Virus record (IMG/VR): IMGVR_UViG_3300027832_000074
Location: 1-31,023 of that record
Direction: 5' to 3' (one strand)
Source: a virus
DNA length: 31,023 bases
The first letter of the stretch is position 1; each line of letters opens with the position of its first letter. This document shows positions 1-10,000 of the stretch, in pieces. The notes beneath the pieces were generated by a model. That model searched no databases and had not been told where the DNA came from. It worked only from the letters and a program-made list of their open reading frames with translations. Position numbers and translations under genes: made by a program.

Positions 1-2765
1 TTACAACCATCTGTTGCGCCCCAACTACTTAACTGTTCACAAGTTGGCATGTTGTTAATGTCATCTAGAAAATCTAATTGACCCCAAGTAGTTATACTTA
101 GGTTTTCGTTAGTAGTTTTTTCAGTTATATTACAACCTAAATAAAACGTATTTATTTGTTCTGTAATACAATCATTTACCCAGTCCCAAGTTTGTCTAGA
201 AGCTGTAAATTTATTACTTAATGTGTTTCCATCATATAATTCAACAGATGTCTCAAGTGTGCCTTTTTTGTATTGAAATTTTTGTTGGTCAAATATAGTG
301 TTACCTAATATTATAGAGCTACCCCATATTGTTGTTGAAGGAACTACTTGTTCAACTAAATCAACCCAGTATGTACCTATAACATCTGAAAAACTACCCA
401 TAGTTTGATAGGTAAATTTAGATGATATATTATCACAATTAGTATTATTTAAATATCTTTCATATAAACCTCTAAGTGTTGGGTAAGCTGAAAGTGTTTT
501 TCTATTTTTAACATCGATTAATTCAGATGTTAAATTCTCTTCAAACTCATTAACGGTATCAACATTGATTAAATCTTCTGTTAATAGGTTTGAATAGCTT
601 ATAATTCCATTATCGCCACATCCAGAAAAACAAAGAGTACCATATGTGGTACCAGTTAATAAACATGGGTTATCCAATACGTATTTCCAAACATCAAATT
701 GAATAGCGTTTGATATGTCTACGTCTAAATCAATTTCTTTTGTGTTAATAACTAATCTTTCATCGTTAACATCATATTTGGTTTGTCTAATTGAATTATC
801 CCCTTTATTATCTGAAACATTGAAACGTCTATTTACGTTGGATGTGTTATTTATCCAAGATTTTTTGTTATCAACATATTTTTCTAAAACAAAACCTGGT
901 GATGAACTCAATGTTATAATATTTTCTATAGTATTAGTACAATTGGAATTAATTTTAATATTATCCATAAGAACACAAACATTACTACATGAATTATTAA
1001 CTTTCAACGTAATTGTTATTTTCTTATTCTTAATTCTATCTAGAATATCGATATCTGTAATTTCAATACTTTTATTTAACCAAGTTGATGCGAAAATATT
1101 TTTAGATAAAGAACTTTTAAATGAATTTAATTGTGAATTATCTAAATTAGATGCATCAAATAGATTTTTTAATAATATATCCTTAGCTGTTCTACATGTT
1201 AAAACGTTACACCAATATCCTTCTGGAAAATCACCATCCCAACAGTTCATTATGATTGGTGCTGCTGGTCCGTAAAGTTCATCATCGTTATATTTTAATA
1301 CTACACCATCGTTTATTGTGTAGTAATTATTAATTTCCTCTTGATTAGGTTTTCCATTAACATAAAAACCACTATCTGTAGGGCGTTGTATTAGATAGTC
1401 ATATAAATTACCTAAACCAATTGCTTCATGTAATGGTTGTTCTAGTACGGTTGTGTGTGTACCGTTATTTTCTATAATATCAATAGTAAAAGATACGTCT
1501 AAAGTTTCTAATACTTGAGCTGGAGAACTACAAATTGATTTTAATTCAGTTTCGGTTGATTCAGTTGTAACTATAGATTGTAATTCATCTTCTAGTTCCA
1601 TAACTCTTAATGTACAAACTTTTTTATCTTCAGTTAATTTATTTATATTATCATTTAAACTAGACTTAAAACCAAATGGAGTATTACAAGCATATACTAA
1701 TGCTGATTCACCTTTTCTTAATCTTATATCATTTAAATTGGATAATGCTTTTACATCATTGCAATTGTAAGATAATGCATCACCATTAATAAATCTATCG
1801 AATCTAGTATTACCTAGTATTGTTTTCCACTCATTTAAACCATCTGGTTCGTTTATACAAAAACTAACTTGTTTAGTAGGGCTTACTGGGCTATAAAAAG
1901 AGTTTGAGTTTATAGAATATGAAAAAGGTGCTGTTAATGTATTAAACGCTGTACGACCCCAAGCTTTATTCTCGTTAAAATCATCTAATCTAAATCTTTG
2001 TCTTTGGGGTCGTTCGTACCAATTCTCTTCAAAATCATCAATTGTTCTAGATATTGGAAAATTATCACAATTAATAGAATGTCGAGAGGTATTGTATTCT
2101 TTAGTCGTTGATTGTATTTTATTTGTGATAGTTTCACACTCTATTTTAGTTTTTACTATTCTCTCTTTTAAATCATTAATTAATTTTACGTTTACATTAC
2201 TTGTAGTGATAGCATTTGTTGTTTCAAGTGTATCAGTTAAATCTTTACAATCATATTTGAATAAAAAATCGAATTCTATATTTAATGTACAGTCATCATC
2301 TTTACCTACTTTAAATACCGTACCATCGTTACCACTTGGGTTAATAGCTATTTTAAACGGGTCAAAATTGCCATCTTCTATGGATGGTTTTTTCCATCTA
2401 CATGCTTGCGTATTATTATCCCAATAAATAGTACTAGTCTCTAAGTTTGGAAAGAATGGTAAATTATTTTCACTAAACCTAGAACTCATTAGTAATGGTA
2501 CTGTATTTTCACAACAGAAACTACCGAAACCTTCATTTTCACTTTTAGAAATTTTGCCTCTTAAAGAGGCAAAAACTTTAATTTCACCGTTAGGTGCTAA
2601 AACAATTATTCTTTGTTTTGGTAAATAACCTTCGTATGTTTTGTTTTTTAGATAATAATCGTTACGAAACGTTAAGGCATCTTTTTCCATTTGTTTTAGA
2701 TAGGAATCACCCCTTTCTGTACAATTAACATTACTATAGTCTTCTAACTCGAAAAAATAACACAT
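1..2765 (-). CDS. Large cysteine-rich putative tail protein, C-terminus beyond left edge
   Basis: The frame is open from an ATG at 2765 to the left edge: 921 codons without a stop, so the protein is longer than this. It starts MCYFFELEDYSNVNCTERG. I do not recognise a family. What can be seen is an unusual cysteine content: about 28 Cys spread along the visible part (for example FCCEN, MNCWDG, YWCNVLTC, SGCGDNG), many followed by polar or acidic residues. Two short stretches look able to form coiled coils, near LINDLKERIVKTKIECETI and VCTLRVMELEDELQSI. There is no signal peptide or obvious membrane segment. It begins 32 bp after the 906-aa tail protein and closes the visible structural block, so a peripheral baseplate, fibre or adhesin role is an inference from position and size. 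It could also be another kind of virion surface protein. No Shine-Dalgarno sequence is visible; the leader is A-rich. Confidence 0.75.
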   Translation of the reverse strand, partial: MCYFFELEDYSNVNCTERGDSYLKQMEKDALTFRNDYYLKNKTYEGYLPKQRIIVLAPNGEIKVFASLRGKISKSENEGFGSFCCENTVPLLMSSRFSENNLPFFPNLETSTIYWDNNTQACRWKKPSIEDGNFDPFKIAINPSGNDGTVFKVGKDDDCTLNIEFDFLFKYDCKDLTDTLETTNAITTSNVNVKLINDLKERIVKTKIECETITNKIQSTTKEYNTSRHSINCDNFPISRTIDDFEENWYERPQRQRFRLDDFNENKAWGRTAFNTLTAPFSYSINSNSFYSPVSPTKQVSFCINEPDGLNEWKTILGNTRFDRFINGDALSYNCNDVKALSNLNDIRLRKGESALVYACNTPFGFKSSLNDNINKLTEDKKVCTLRVMELEDELQSIVTTESTETELKSICSSPAQVLETLDVSFTIDIIENNGTHTTVLEQPLHEAIGLGNLYDYLIQRPTDSGFYVNGKPNQEEINNYYTINDGVVLKYNDDELYGPAAPIIMNCWDGDFPEGYWCNVLTCRTAKDILLKNLFDASNLDNSQLNSFKSSLSKNIFASTWLNKSIEITDIDILDRIKNKKITITLKVNNSCSNVCVLMDNIKINSNCTNTIENIITLSSSPGFVLEKYVDNKKSWINNTSNVNRRFNVSDNKGDNSIRQTKYDVNDERLVINTKEIDLDVDISNAIQFDVWKYVLDNPCLLTGTTYGTLCFSGCGDNGIISYSNLLTEDLINVDTVNEFEENLTSELIDVKNRKTLSAYPTLRGLYERYLNNTNCDNISSKFTYQTMGSFSDVIGTYWVDLVEQVVPSTTIWGSSIILGNTIFDQQKFQYKKGTLETSVELYDGNTLSNKFTASRQTWDWVNDCITEQINTFYLGCNITEKTTNENLSITTWGQLDFLDDINNMPTCEQLSSWGATDGC

Positions 2766-2797
2766 ACTTTTTATCTATAATTATCTATTTTTTTATT

Positions 2798-5518
2798 TTA
2801 TTCATATAAACTTTTAGTGTATGTTTTAGCTATAACGTTTTCAGTTACACAACAGCCAATTCCACCATTAGTTTTTAGATTAAAAAATTTATTTAGGTAG
2901 CTTTCATCTCCTAATGCCATATCTTCTTGACCTAGCATAGTTAATTTACATCCAACTCCAACTTTATTTGTATATGGGTCAACTATTCTAGATGGTGTGG
3001 TGTATTTAACTGGACAGTTAGAACCATCAGTTGTGGTTACAGCTTTACCACCTTTACCCCTAAACATATTAAAGTCTAAATATAGGTTACCACTATTTAT
3101 TGGTATCTCCAGTGGTTGATTAATCTCACCAAAATCATATTTACCCGTTTCTTTATTTTCAATAAGTGGTTTTAATAACCATTTACAAGCAGAGTTACAA
3201 CCACATTTATTTGTTGTGCAACAAACATAACCACTACTAATTAACCGAGTATTATTACTAATATGACCTAACGTGTCAGAGTCTAAGTAACTAGACGTCC
3301 CCCCTAAAGATTTACAACACTCTTTACCTATAAATGATGTACTTGTAAAACCTTCGTCTTGAACAAAATTATCATTTAAATCAGTTTTGTAAAGTCTAAA
3401 GACATAAAAACCACTAGTATTATCAATTGTTGGTTGTTGACTAAAACCTTCGCAAGGCATTTTAATCTTTGTTTTTGTTTTAACACAAATACTTAAGGCA
3501 TCATCTTTACCTTCAGTATCACAACCACAAGATGTTAAAACTTCTTGAGGCATAGGGTTGGTTATTATGCTTGAATTATAAACAACATAATCACCCACAT
3601 TTGAACCATCTAATGCTTTAACGTCTATATATAGTTTACCATTATAATTTGTTATATTACCTAGATTATAATTTATAAATAAATTATTTGTTAATACATT
3701 AACTGTTGTTGAACTTATAGTTACTGGTTTAAAGTCAGTAATAATTGTTCTAAATTGATTAATGTATTTTGTCCCACCATCATAAGAACCGATATGTGGA
3801 TTATTACCAGTTGTGATATCTACTGTAGAACCAGTACCAGCTGTTTCTCTAAACCATAGACCGTAGTTTTGGAAATACATATCATTTGTATCTGGTAATG
3901 GTTTAGGATAACCATCTTCATCTATAGGATATCTACTTAAATCTGTATCTAAATCATTTAATAATAATGCATTTACGAATAAATCCATATCTAATGGACC
4001 ATTAGCTTTATATATGTGTTCGTTAAACGTGATTAAGCCTTGTGGTACACCTATGAAATTAAGTAAAAACTCGATAGATTTTCTAGCACCTTTTGATTTC
4101 CAAATCCAAGGTGAGTTTAATATTAGTCTTCTCCAAAGTTCAATATCTGCTTCAGCTGCTGTTAAACCAACTGATTCACCAAGGAAACTTGAGTTAGATG
4201 TTGTGACGTAATTGGATATTAAATCATTTCCTTCTAATGTTGAAATTAAATCCCAACCAAATACTTTGGATAAATCTTTTAAAAAATTATCTGGTACATT
4301 GTCTTTTTTGTCGTATGTTACAACGTGTGCAAATGATATACTTTCAATGAATTTATTAATATCATCAAATGCTCTACCATATATATTTAAAGTTTTAATA
4401 ACTTTTTGACCAGTTGTTGTATCTTGATGGCGAGGGTCTAATTTTACTGGAGTAGAATCAAAATCTGAAATAGATTCAGATACTAAAAATCGTTTCATTA
4501 ATCCAGTTTCCGTTAAATCATAATTTGTTGCTATGTTTAACATTTCTGTTGCAAATGTATTGTATTCTGGTGTGTTAAAGTCAATATTATAACCATCACT
4601 TACTGGCCAAGTAACTGATTTTGATGTATACATTAATATACCGTTATCGGTTCTTATTGAATAATTAAATGTAGAATTATATAAAGGGATAGATTTACGA
4701 TTTAATAAATAATTCTCAAAATCTGGTAATGCATTAAAAAATGTTTCACCAATTATTTTAAGTGGTTTAATATGGTAAAATATACTTTCATTTGTTGTTA
4801 AACCACTAAATGGGTTACCTTTTGCTTTGATATATATATAATCCGCTTTTTCGTAAGTTGAACCAGTAAACCCTAATATATCATATTCTTTATTGTCTTT
4901 AAATACACTATACGATAAATAATTTATCGTTAAATTTCTCAAATCGTTGGATTCATTAAATGTATCAATGATTGTACCATTTGTCAGATAATTAACTTGG
5001 AAGTTATTCTTAATAAATGTTGTGTTAATTTTAAAAGTAGAAGTATCTTCAATTGAATCATATTCATAGTTTTCATATGTATAACCGTTTAATTGTTGGC
5101 TATTATAAAAAGTAACTGGGTCTAAGTATAACGATGCTGGCCATTTTGTTATTATATTCTCTAAAGATACACGGATAAAATCAACCATTGAACCAAATAA
5201 TGCATAATATTTTAAATTAGATTTATCTAAATTTAAAATAACATTAGTATTATTTTTTAATGACGCTACAATTGTCTCAGTTGTTAATTTAAGCGTATCT
5301 AACGTTACAAATTCTGAAAACTTACTGGTAATATAGTTTTTGTCAGATTTAGGGTCTAGATTAGTTGTAATAGCAAAATTACCCATTGTAAACAATGATG
5401 TACCTCCTTCATTACCTAATTGTGCACCTATTAAATCTGGACTAAAATTTCTATATGATACATCACCATTATAAGTTGTTTCTTTTGAATATCCAACTAC
5501 TTTTATCTTATTTGCCAT
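2798..5518 (-). CDS. Putative tail/baseplate protein with P2 gpI-like segment and Cys-rich C-terminus
   Basis: A 906-aa protein in the structural block. Residues roughly 420-500 contain ELWRRLILNSPWIWKSKGAR followed by an FLLNFIGVP segment. This resembles the core of P2 tail protein I-type baseplate proteins, where an arginine-rich helix and a 'kGT/kGA' turn precede a helix ending in a G-V-P-like motif; I rate this moderate. The N-terminal 360 residues look beta-rich and are unrecognised. The last third has about 15 cysteines in around 230 residues, including SCGCD, KECCKS, YVCCTTNKCGCNSACKW and GIGCCVTE, which suggests metal binding or disulphides. The start at 5518 leaves an 11-bp gap after the 306-aa gene, with an A-rich leader and no Shine-Dalgarno. 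The position after the baseplate genes suggests a wedge-to-fibre connector or fibre protein, which is inference. Confidence 0.8.
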   Translation of the reverse strand: MANKIKVVGYSKETTYNGDVSYRNFSPDLIGAQLGNEGGTSLFTMGNFAITTNLDPKSDKNYITSKFSEFVTLDTLKLTTETIVASLKNNTNVILNLDKSNLKYYALFGSMVDFIRVSLENIITKWPASLYLDPVTFYNSQQLNGYTYENYEYDSIEDTSTFKINTTFIKNNFQVNYLTNGTIIDTFNESNDLRNLTINYLSYSVFKDNKEYDILGFTGSTYEKADYIYIKAKGNPFSGLTTNESIFYHIKPLKIIGETFFNALPDFENYLLNRKSIPLYNSTFNYSIRTDNGILMYTSKSVTWPVSDGYNIDFNTPEYNTFATEMLNIATNYDLTETGLMKRFLVSESISDFDSTPVKLDPRHQDTTTGQKVIKTLNIYGRAFDDINKFIESISFAHVVTYDKKDNVPDNFLKDLSKVFGWDLISTLEGNDLISNYVTTSNSSFLGESVGLTAAEADIELWRRLILNSPWIWKSKGARKSIEFLLNFIGVPQGLITFNEHIYKANGPLDMDLFVNALLLNDLDTDLSRYPIDEDGYPKPLPDTNDMYFQNYGLWFRETAGTGSTVDITTGNNPHIGSYDGGTKYINQFRTIITDFKPVTISSTTVNVLTNNLFINYNLGNITNYNGKLYIDVKALDGSNVGDYVVYNSSIITNPMPQEVLTSCGCDTEGKDDALSICVKTKTKIKMPCEGFSQQPTIDNTSGFYVFRLYKTDLNDNFVQDEGFTSTSFIGKECCKSLGGTSSYLDSDTLGHISNNTRLISSGYVCCTTNKCGCNSACKWLLKPLIENKETGKYDFGEINQPLEIPINSGNLYLDFNMFRGKGGKAVTTTDGSNCPVKYTTPSRIVDPYTNKVGVGCKLTMLGQEDMALGDESYLNKFFNLKTNGGIGCCVTENVIAKTYTKSLYE

Positions 5519-5529
5519 TTAGTTAGTTA

Positions 5530-6450
5530 TTATGTTATAATATTATTAAATGATTTTGCGAAATCTATAGCTGTTTTTTGTTCTCTAACTTCAAATAATG
5601 GTTTACCATTAATTTCATCTTTAATTTCAAAAAGATTAAATTGTTTGTAAATTTGATTTTTAAAATTGTATATTGTATATATTCCATCTTCCAAACTTTT
5701 TGTTTGATTTCCGTATAATGAAAATGCTAATGTTTCTATGTCGTGTTCAACCATTTCTACCTCAATCATAATAGGGTTAAAGAATGTATTGGTAATTATG
5801 ACCTCTTGATTGGGATTACCTATAAAGGGTAAAGTATTTGGTTTAATATTAGAAGATGATGATGGTGAAACAGTGCAATAAGTTAAAGTAGAGTTATCAT
5901 TAAATCTGTATCTAATAGCTTTTTGATTAGAATTTGTTAGATTTTGATTTACTGGTTCACATCTATTGTTTGATGTTATAATTCTAAAGAAATTATTCAT
6001 TTTAACATCATTGTTAGTACTACCAACATTAATGTATTCGATTCTATAACCAATTAATCCATTGTTTTCAAATTTACTAGCTAAACTAGTTGGTACGCTT
6101 GAAATATCAAAAATAAGACCAGTTGCGTCTGGGTATGCTGATAATACTCCAACATCAACTATTTTAGTTCTTATTTCTACTGGTTTAATCATTATTGTGT
6201 AATATCCTTTAATACCAAAATCAGCTACTGGTAGTTTTAGGGTGTACATACCACCAAAAACCTCAAAACCAGTTACATTAGATTGACTTTTATTTGGATT
6301 ATCAACCTTTAATAGAACTTCATTTGAATTTAATTTAATCAATGTATCATTACCTATTTTATCCCTAGATGGTGTGAAATGGTAAAATATCTCAACATCT
6401 TCTGGTGAAATATCTGCTGCTCTTACTGTGCCGTATGTTCCCGTTGCCAT
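5530..6450 (-). CDS. Conserved-looking putative structural protein, unknown function (306 aa)
   Basis: A 306-aa soluble protein beginning MATGTYGTVRAADISPEDVE. I do not recognise a family. It has no signal peptide and no membrane helix, and the alternation of short hydrophobic stretches with Gly/Asn turns (for instance GGMYTLKLPVADFGIKGYY) suggests mostly beta structure. One cysteine-containing loop occurs around NNRCEPVNQN and another at LTYCTVSP. It lies between a 292-aa protein upstream (59-bp gap) and the 906-aa tail protein downstream (11-bp gap), with the same orientation and base composition, so it is probably a virion or tail component. The 59-bp gap before it holds an AT-only imperfect hairpin but no convincing promoter. 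The ATG at 6450 is preceded by an A-rich leader. Confidence 0.75.
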   Translation of the reverse strand: MATGTYGTVRAADISPEDVEIFYHFTPSRDKIGNDTLIKLNSNEVLLKVDNPNKSQSNVTGFEVFGGMYTLKLPVADFGIKGYYTIMIKPVEIRTKIVDVGVLSAYPDATGLIFDISSVPTSLASKFENNGLIGYRIEYINVGSTNNDVKMNNFFRIITSNNRCEPVNQNLTNSNQKAIRYRFNDNSTLTYCTVSPSSSSNIKPNTLPFIGNPNQEVIITNTFFNPIMIEVEMVEHDIETLAFSLYGNQTKSLEDGIYTIYNFKNQIYKQFNLFEIKDEINGKPLFEVREQKTAIDFAKSFNNIIT

Positions 6451-6509
6451 ATTTTTTATCTTTATTTTATTAAGATACTTAAAAATCTTAGTAAGTAACT
6501 ATTTAATTA

Positions 6510-7388
6510 TTATTTATTTAATTTGTAAAAACCATTCCCATATTTATCTAACTCACCAATACTGCTGATTTCGGATAATTTTAGATGCATATCATTTACA
6601 CTTGTTATTCCTCTTTCTATAAATATATCATTTGTTATTTCTGGTGGAGAAACTATGCCAAATAAATATTCTTCTTTATGTAAAGCACTCAAAGATGTGT
6701 TCGTTTCGTTTTTGCCCTCACCAATATATTGATAAGTTGTTAATGGAATTGTAGTTATAACATTATCAACAAGTATTGTTCTAGTGTTACCACTATAATC
6801 GTAAAATAATAAACCGCTTTTTTGATTAGTGGAACCTAAAAATATGTCATTATTCCCATCAAATACATATTTTTTAGGTTCTTGGGCTGAAATAATCCTA
6901 TCAACACCGTTTATCGTGTTATTGTCGTAATTATTGTATATTTCTTTTGACATGTCGAAACCAACTTTAAATGGTGATTGTCTATTATAACTTCTAACAT
7001 CTTCTATTCTGCTATCAGTGGCACCAGTTATAACTGAATTTCCAAAATTATAGTAATTTGATGCATTATTGATTGGTAACCTAAGTATATATCTAGAGTT
7101 TACTGGAATTGACGAGTTTGTAAAAACTGGACTTACATTTCCCCTCATGAAAGGGAATGTGTGACCTAAACCATTTAATTTATCTTTTAAAATAGTATAA
7201 TCTGGTACGGTATTGTTTTTATCCTTAGTTATGTACTCCATATCATAAAACATACCCATATCATCCATGTTTTGAGTTAAGATAATTTTAATGAAGAAAG
7301 TAGATGCGGTTAGTTTACCCCATTCTTTACTTTCATGGTTTCTATCTACACTATTTTCTAATAATATTTTTCTTTTTAATACTTCCAT
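6510..7388 (-). CDS. Putative structural protein, unknown function (292 aa)
   Basis: A 292-aa protein starting MEVLKRKILLENSVDRNHES. No family is recognised. The composition is rich in Asn, Ile, Thr and Tyr with no cysteine cluster, membrane segment or signal peptide; it reads like a beta-rich virion protein. Its ATG overlaps the TAA stop of the preceding 282-aa gene in a TAATG arrangement (shared base at 7388), which suggests translational coupling. Both genes sit between two large putative tail proteins and the 306-aa gene, so a role in the outer baseplate or tail is the simplest inference. Nothing in the sequence identifies an enzyme activity. Confidence 0.75.
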   Translation of the reverse strand: MEVLKRKILLENSVDRNHESKEWGKLTASTFFIKIILTQNMDDMGMFYDMEYITKDKNNTVPDYTILKDKLNGLGHTFPFMRGNVSPVFTNSSIPVNSRYILRLPINNASNYYNFGNSVITGATDSRIEDVRSYNRQSPFKVGFDMSKEIYNNYDNNTINGVDRIISAQEPKKYVFDGNNDIFLGSTNQKSGLLFYDYSGNTRTILVDNVITTIPLTTYQYIGEGKNETNTSLSALHKEEYLFGIVSPPEITNDIFIERGITSVNDMHLKLSEISSIGELDKYGNGFYKLNK

Positions 7389-8236
7389 TATAATGCATTT
7401 ATTTCGTAAAGTTTAATAGTTACAATATCTGATGAATAAGTTATGTTATTTAAATTAGAAGAACTATCACCATTATATGTATCATCAATTTCATAATGAT
7501 ATCCAGTAGATGTTCTACTTAGTTTATATCTAGTATATAGTTTATGTATTAACTTGTCTATCGATAAGGCTGAATTTTGAACCATAAGATTAACACTTTT
7601 GCCAGTTTTTGCGTTTTTAAATGAAGCTCTCATATATAAATACATTGAATCACCTATTTTTAATTGTGATTTGTAACCATAAATATTAAAGCCTTCGTTA
7701 TAGCTTTTTGGTCTAATTAATGGATTTTCCAAAACAAAATTAGTTGATATCTCATTTGCTGGTTTGGTTTGACCTACACTACCAATTGGTAATATGTCAG
7801 AACTATTAAGTTCTGAAAATAATGTAGTGAAACTAATTAAAGTTTGTGTTAATGGATTATCAGTATCATAAAACCTTAAATCTAATAATGTATTTTTAAA
7901 AGAGTTTTTTCTTTTATTTATATCTTCATTAGTAAATCCAATATCACCATATGTGTTGACATATGATTTATTTGAGTCAAATAAGAATACATCATATATT
8001 AATGTTAACATATTGTCATTATTACTATTAACTGGTGAAAACCTAACTTTCTCATAATCTAATATAGTGTTAATTGAATTCTCAACACCAAAATCTACAA
8101 ACTCCTTTTCTATTAATTCACTATTATCAACATTATCATATGTCATAGTTATAGGGATATTAACAGTTGTTTCTGTTGTACCAGAAAGTAATTTACTTAT
8201 ATTTATTTTAATTTTATTAACAAACATCTTCTTCAT
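7388..8236 (-). CDS. Putative structural protein, unknown function (282 aa)
   Basis: A 282-aa protein with no family that I recognise. The start is ambiguous: ATG at 8236 (MKKMFVNKIKINISKLL) overlaps the previous gene by 20 bp, and an in-frame ATG at 8227 would reduce this to 11 bp. Both give the same body. The protein is acidic to neutral, rich in Asn, Ser and Tyr, without cysteine-rich motifs, membrane helices or a signal peptide. The segment LKIGDSMYLYMRASFKNA looks like a beta hairpin. The stop overlaps the next start (TAATG at 7386-7390), so this gene and the 292-aa gene are likely translated together. Context suggests a tail or baseplate component; that is inference. Confidence 0.72.
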   Translation of the reverse strand: MKKMFVNKIKINISKLLSGTTETTVNIPITMTYDNVDNSELIEKEFVDFGVENSINTILDYEKVRFSPVNSNNDNMLTLIYDVFLFDSNKSYVNTYGDIGFTNEDINKRKNSFKNTLLDLRFYDTDNPLTQTLISFTTLFSELNSSDILPIGSVGQTKPANEISTNFVLENPLIRPKSYNEGFNIYGYKSQLKIGDSMYLYMRASFKNAKTGKSVNLMVQNSALSIDKLIHKLYTRYKLSRTSTGYHYEIDDTYNGDSSSNLNNITYSSDIVTIKLYEINAL

Positions 8237-9995
8237 TATTAGTAGTAAATTTATCTGTCAGTCTATCTCCAACTGGGTCTTCTGGAAAATTACCATAGTA
8301 TAAGCCCCATATAGCAAATGGGTCTTGTCTTTTTAACTTAAAGCAGAAATTATCATATAAATAGTGACAACCGTTTAAGAATGGATAATCCAACACCTTA
8401 AATTCGCTTTCATTAAATCCTATGTCAATTAAATCTCTCCAAATAATTCTACCATCACCTAGGTTTACAGCGTAATCTGGTGTACCCACAGTAAAATTAT
8501 CACCTTCTTCTATATAGTTAGATAAATCTCTTATTTTTATTTTATAATGAGCTTTATACTCATAACCTTCATGTCTTGGACCTAAATATATATTTTTTAA
8601 ATTTGGTGCTAGTGATTGGTTATCTATATAATTTAAACTAGCTGAAGATTCTCTATTTAAAGTGTTAAATCTATGATGCACATCAGATAATACAGTTTCT
8701 AATAATATAATTTGATTATATTCAACTAAATCACCATAGAATTCGGCATCTGATACCCTTACGGATGTGTTTAATGGTTTAAAAGTATTAAATGGTAATG
8801 TTCCACCATTGTGTATTTTATTGATTACTGGGATGTCCTTGATATGTGAAGGTGGGTTATTATTATATGATTTTAAAAATGGTGATTCAATACCAGATGA
8901 TGTTCTAGAAAACAAACCATTACTATTAGTCTTGATAATTGATAAATAAATTTCACTTAATGGTCTACCTAAATTATCTACAATATCTGAAACATCTATA
9001 TCTTCATTAAATACAAATTGAACTATTTCATCATTAAAGATATTTTGGCTAAAAGCAAGATTATATGTCTCATAATCATCTGGTTCTAATTCTAAAGTAT
9101 TTCTCGTTTTAATTTTTTTAAACTTTCTAAAATAATATTCAGATTCTACACCATTTATTACTTTTTTAATTCTAGAATTAACACCAATAGAACCATTTGG
9201 TGATAAATTTAAAACAAAGAAATTTTCTTTTAAATCACCATTATCCAAACCAACCCTAACTATAACGTGTTCACCATTAAACCCATTTGTTCCAGTAATC
9301 CTAACTGTATCACCAGTTTTTAAATTGTGTTTACAGTACATTCCTATACCTACCATTTCTCTAGTTGAAACGATAACTTTTTGAATTTCTACAATTAATA
9401 AACCACCATTAACAACGGAATGTGTCTTATCTGTTGAAAAGGGATAAGTTATAGTTAATTCCCAATTTTTAACTGATTTAATATTATTTGTGTTATTATA
9501 TGGTGTAAAATCTGGTATAAATTTAAACCTTTCTCTTTTTGGTTCCATATCAATGAAACTACATAGACTATTTGATTTGGTAGTGTCTTGATTTGTGTAA
9601 CCGAACCAACCATTTTGTTCTTTAAGTTCACTATCAATAGCTGTAGAAAAAGTGTAATCTGTGTCATCTACATTGTTATTGTCTTTAGGGTAAGATTGGT
9701 CTAAAAAGTAATAAGAATTGAATCCAGCCCATGTATATTTATTATTCATTACCGAATCATTAAGATTAAATAAAGGATTCGATATTGTAGGATTAATTGT
9801 ACCTATTAACCTATAAAATTTACTACGCTGTCTTTCGGTATTAAATCTTTCTGAAACATCAACTATTTTATAAATATCATTGGTTGGAATTAACCTATTT
9901 GTATTTTCTAAATTAATTTTTAAATAGGTATCATTATTTGCCGATTTTTTTGAAGTCTCTAAATTTAATCTTTGTTGTGTTCTTTCACTACTCAT
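8217..9995 (-). CDS. Putative tail/baseplate protein (592 aa), unknown function
   Basis: I choose the ATG at 9995 (MSSERTQQRLNLETSKKSAN) over an upstream in-frame ATG at 10025. It follows the tandem stops TAA TAG of the 1424-aa gene by 5 bp, whereas 10025 would add ten residues inside that gene. The protein is unrecognised. Around the middle it contains KHNLKTGDTVRITGTNGFNG followed by a 'valine-rich strand', a pattern (H-x-L-x-x-G-D-x-V ... N-G) seen in small beta domains of phage structural proteins. Its N-terminus contains DTYLKINLEN, similar to DKYLKIKVEQ near the N-terminus of the 1424-aa neighbour, perhaps a shared docking segment. No membrane helix or signal peptide. It overlaps the next gene by 11-20 bp. 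A baseplate or tail role is inferred from position. Confidence 0.75.
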   Translation of the reverse strand: MSSERTQQRLNLETSKKSANNDTYLKINLENTNRLIPTNDIYKIVDVSERFNTERQRSKFYRLIGTINPTISNPLFNLNDSVMNNKYTWAGFNSYYFLDQSYPKDNNNVDDTDYTFSTAIDSELKEQNGWFGYTNQDTTKSNSLCSFIDMEPKRERFKFIPDFTPYNNTNNIKSVKNWELTITYPFSTDKTHSVVNGGLLIVEIQKVIVSTREMVGIGMYCKHNLKTGDTVRITGTNGFNGEHVIVRVGLDNGDLKENFFVLNLSPNGSIGVNSRIKKVINGVESEYYFRKFKKIKTRNTLELEPDDYETYNLAFSQNIFNDEIVQFVFNEDIDVSDIVDNLGRPLSEIYLSIIKTNSNGLFSRTSSGIESPFLKSYNNNPPSHIKDIPVINKIHNGGTLPFNTFKPLNTSVRVSDAEFYGDLVEYNQIILLETVLSDVHHRFNTLNRESSASLNYIDNQSLAPNLKNIYLGPRHEGYEYKAHYKIKIRDLSNYIEEGDNFTVGTPDYAVNLGDGRIIWRDLIDIGFNESEFKVLDYPFLNGCHYLYDNFCFKLKRQDPFAIWGLYYGNFPEDPVGDRLTDKFTTNNEEDVC

Positions 9996-10000
9996 TTCTA

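Noticed and set aside
715-1275. Plus-strand open frame of 186 codons, and similar plus-strand frames at 2092-2427, 21871-22248 and 27130-27399
   Set aside because: Each lies opposite a well-supported minus-strand gene and its translation shows no recognisable motif; these are antisense shadows.
6460-6505. Weak hairpin TAAGAT/ATCTTA before the 306-aa gene
   Set aside because: Six A/T-rich pairs, no G/C core and no T run at the right place for a terminator.
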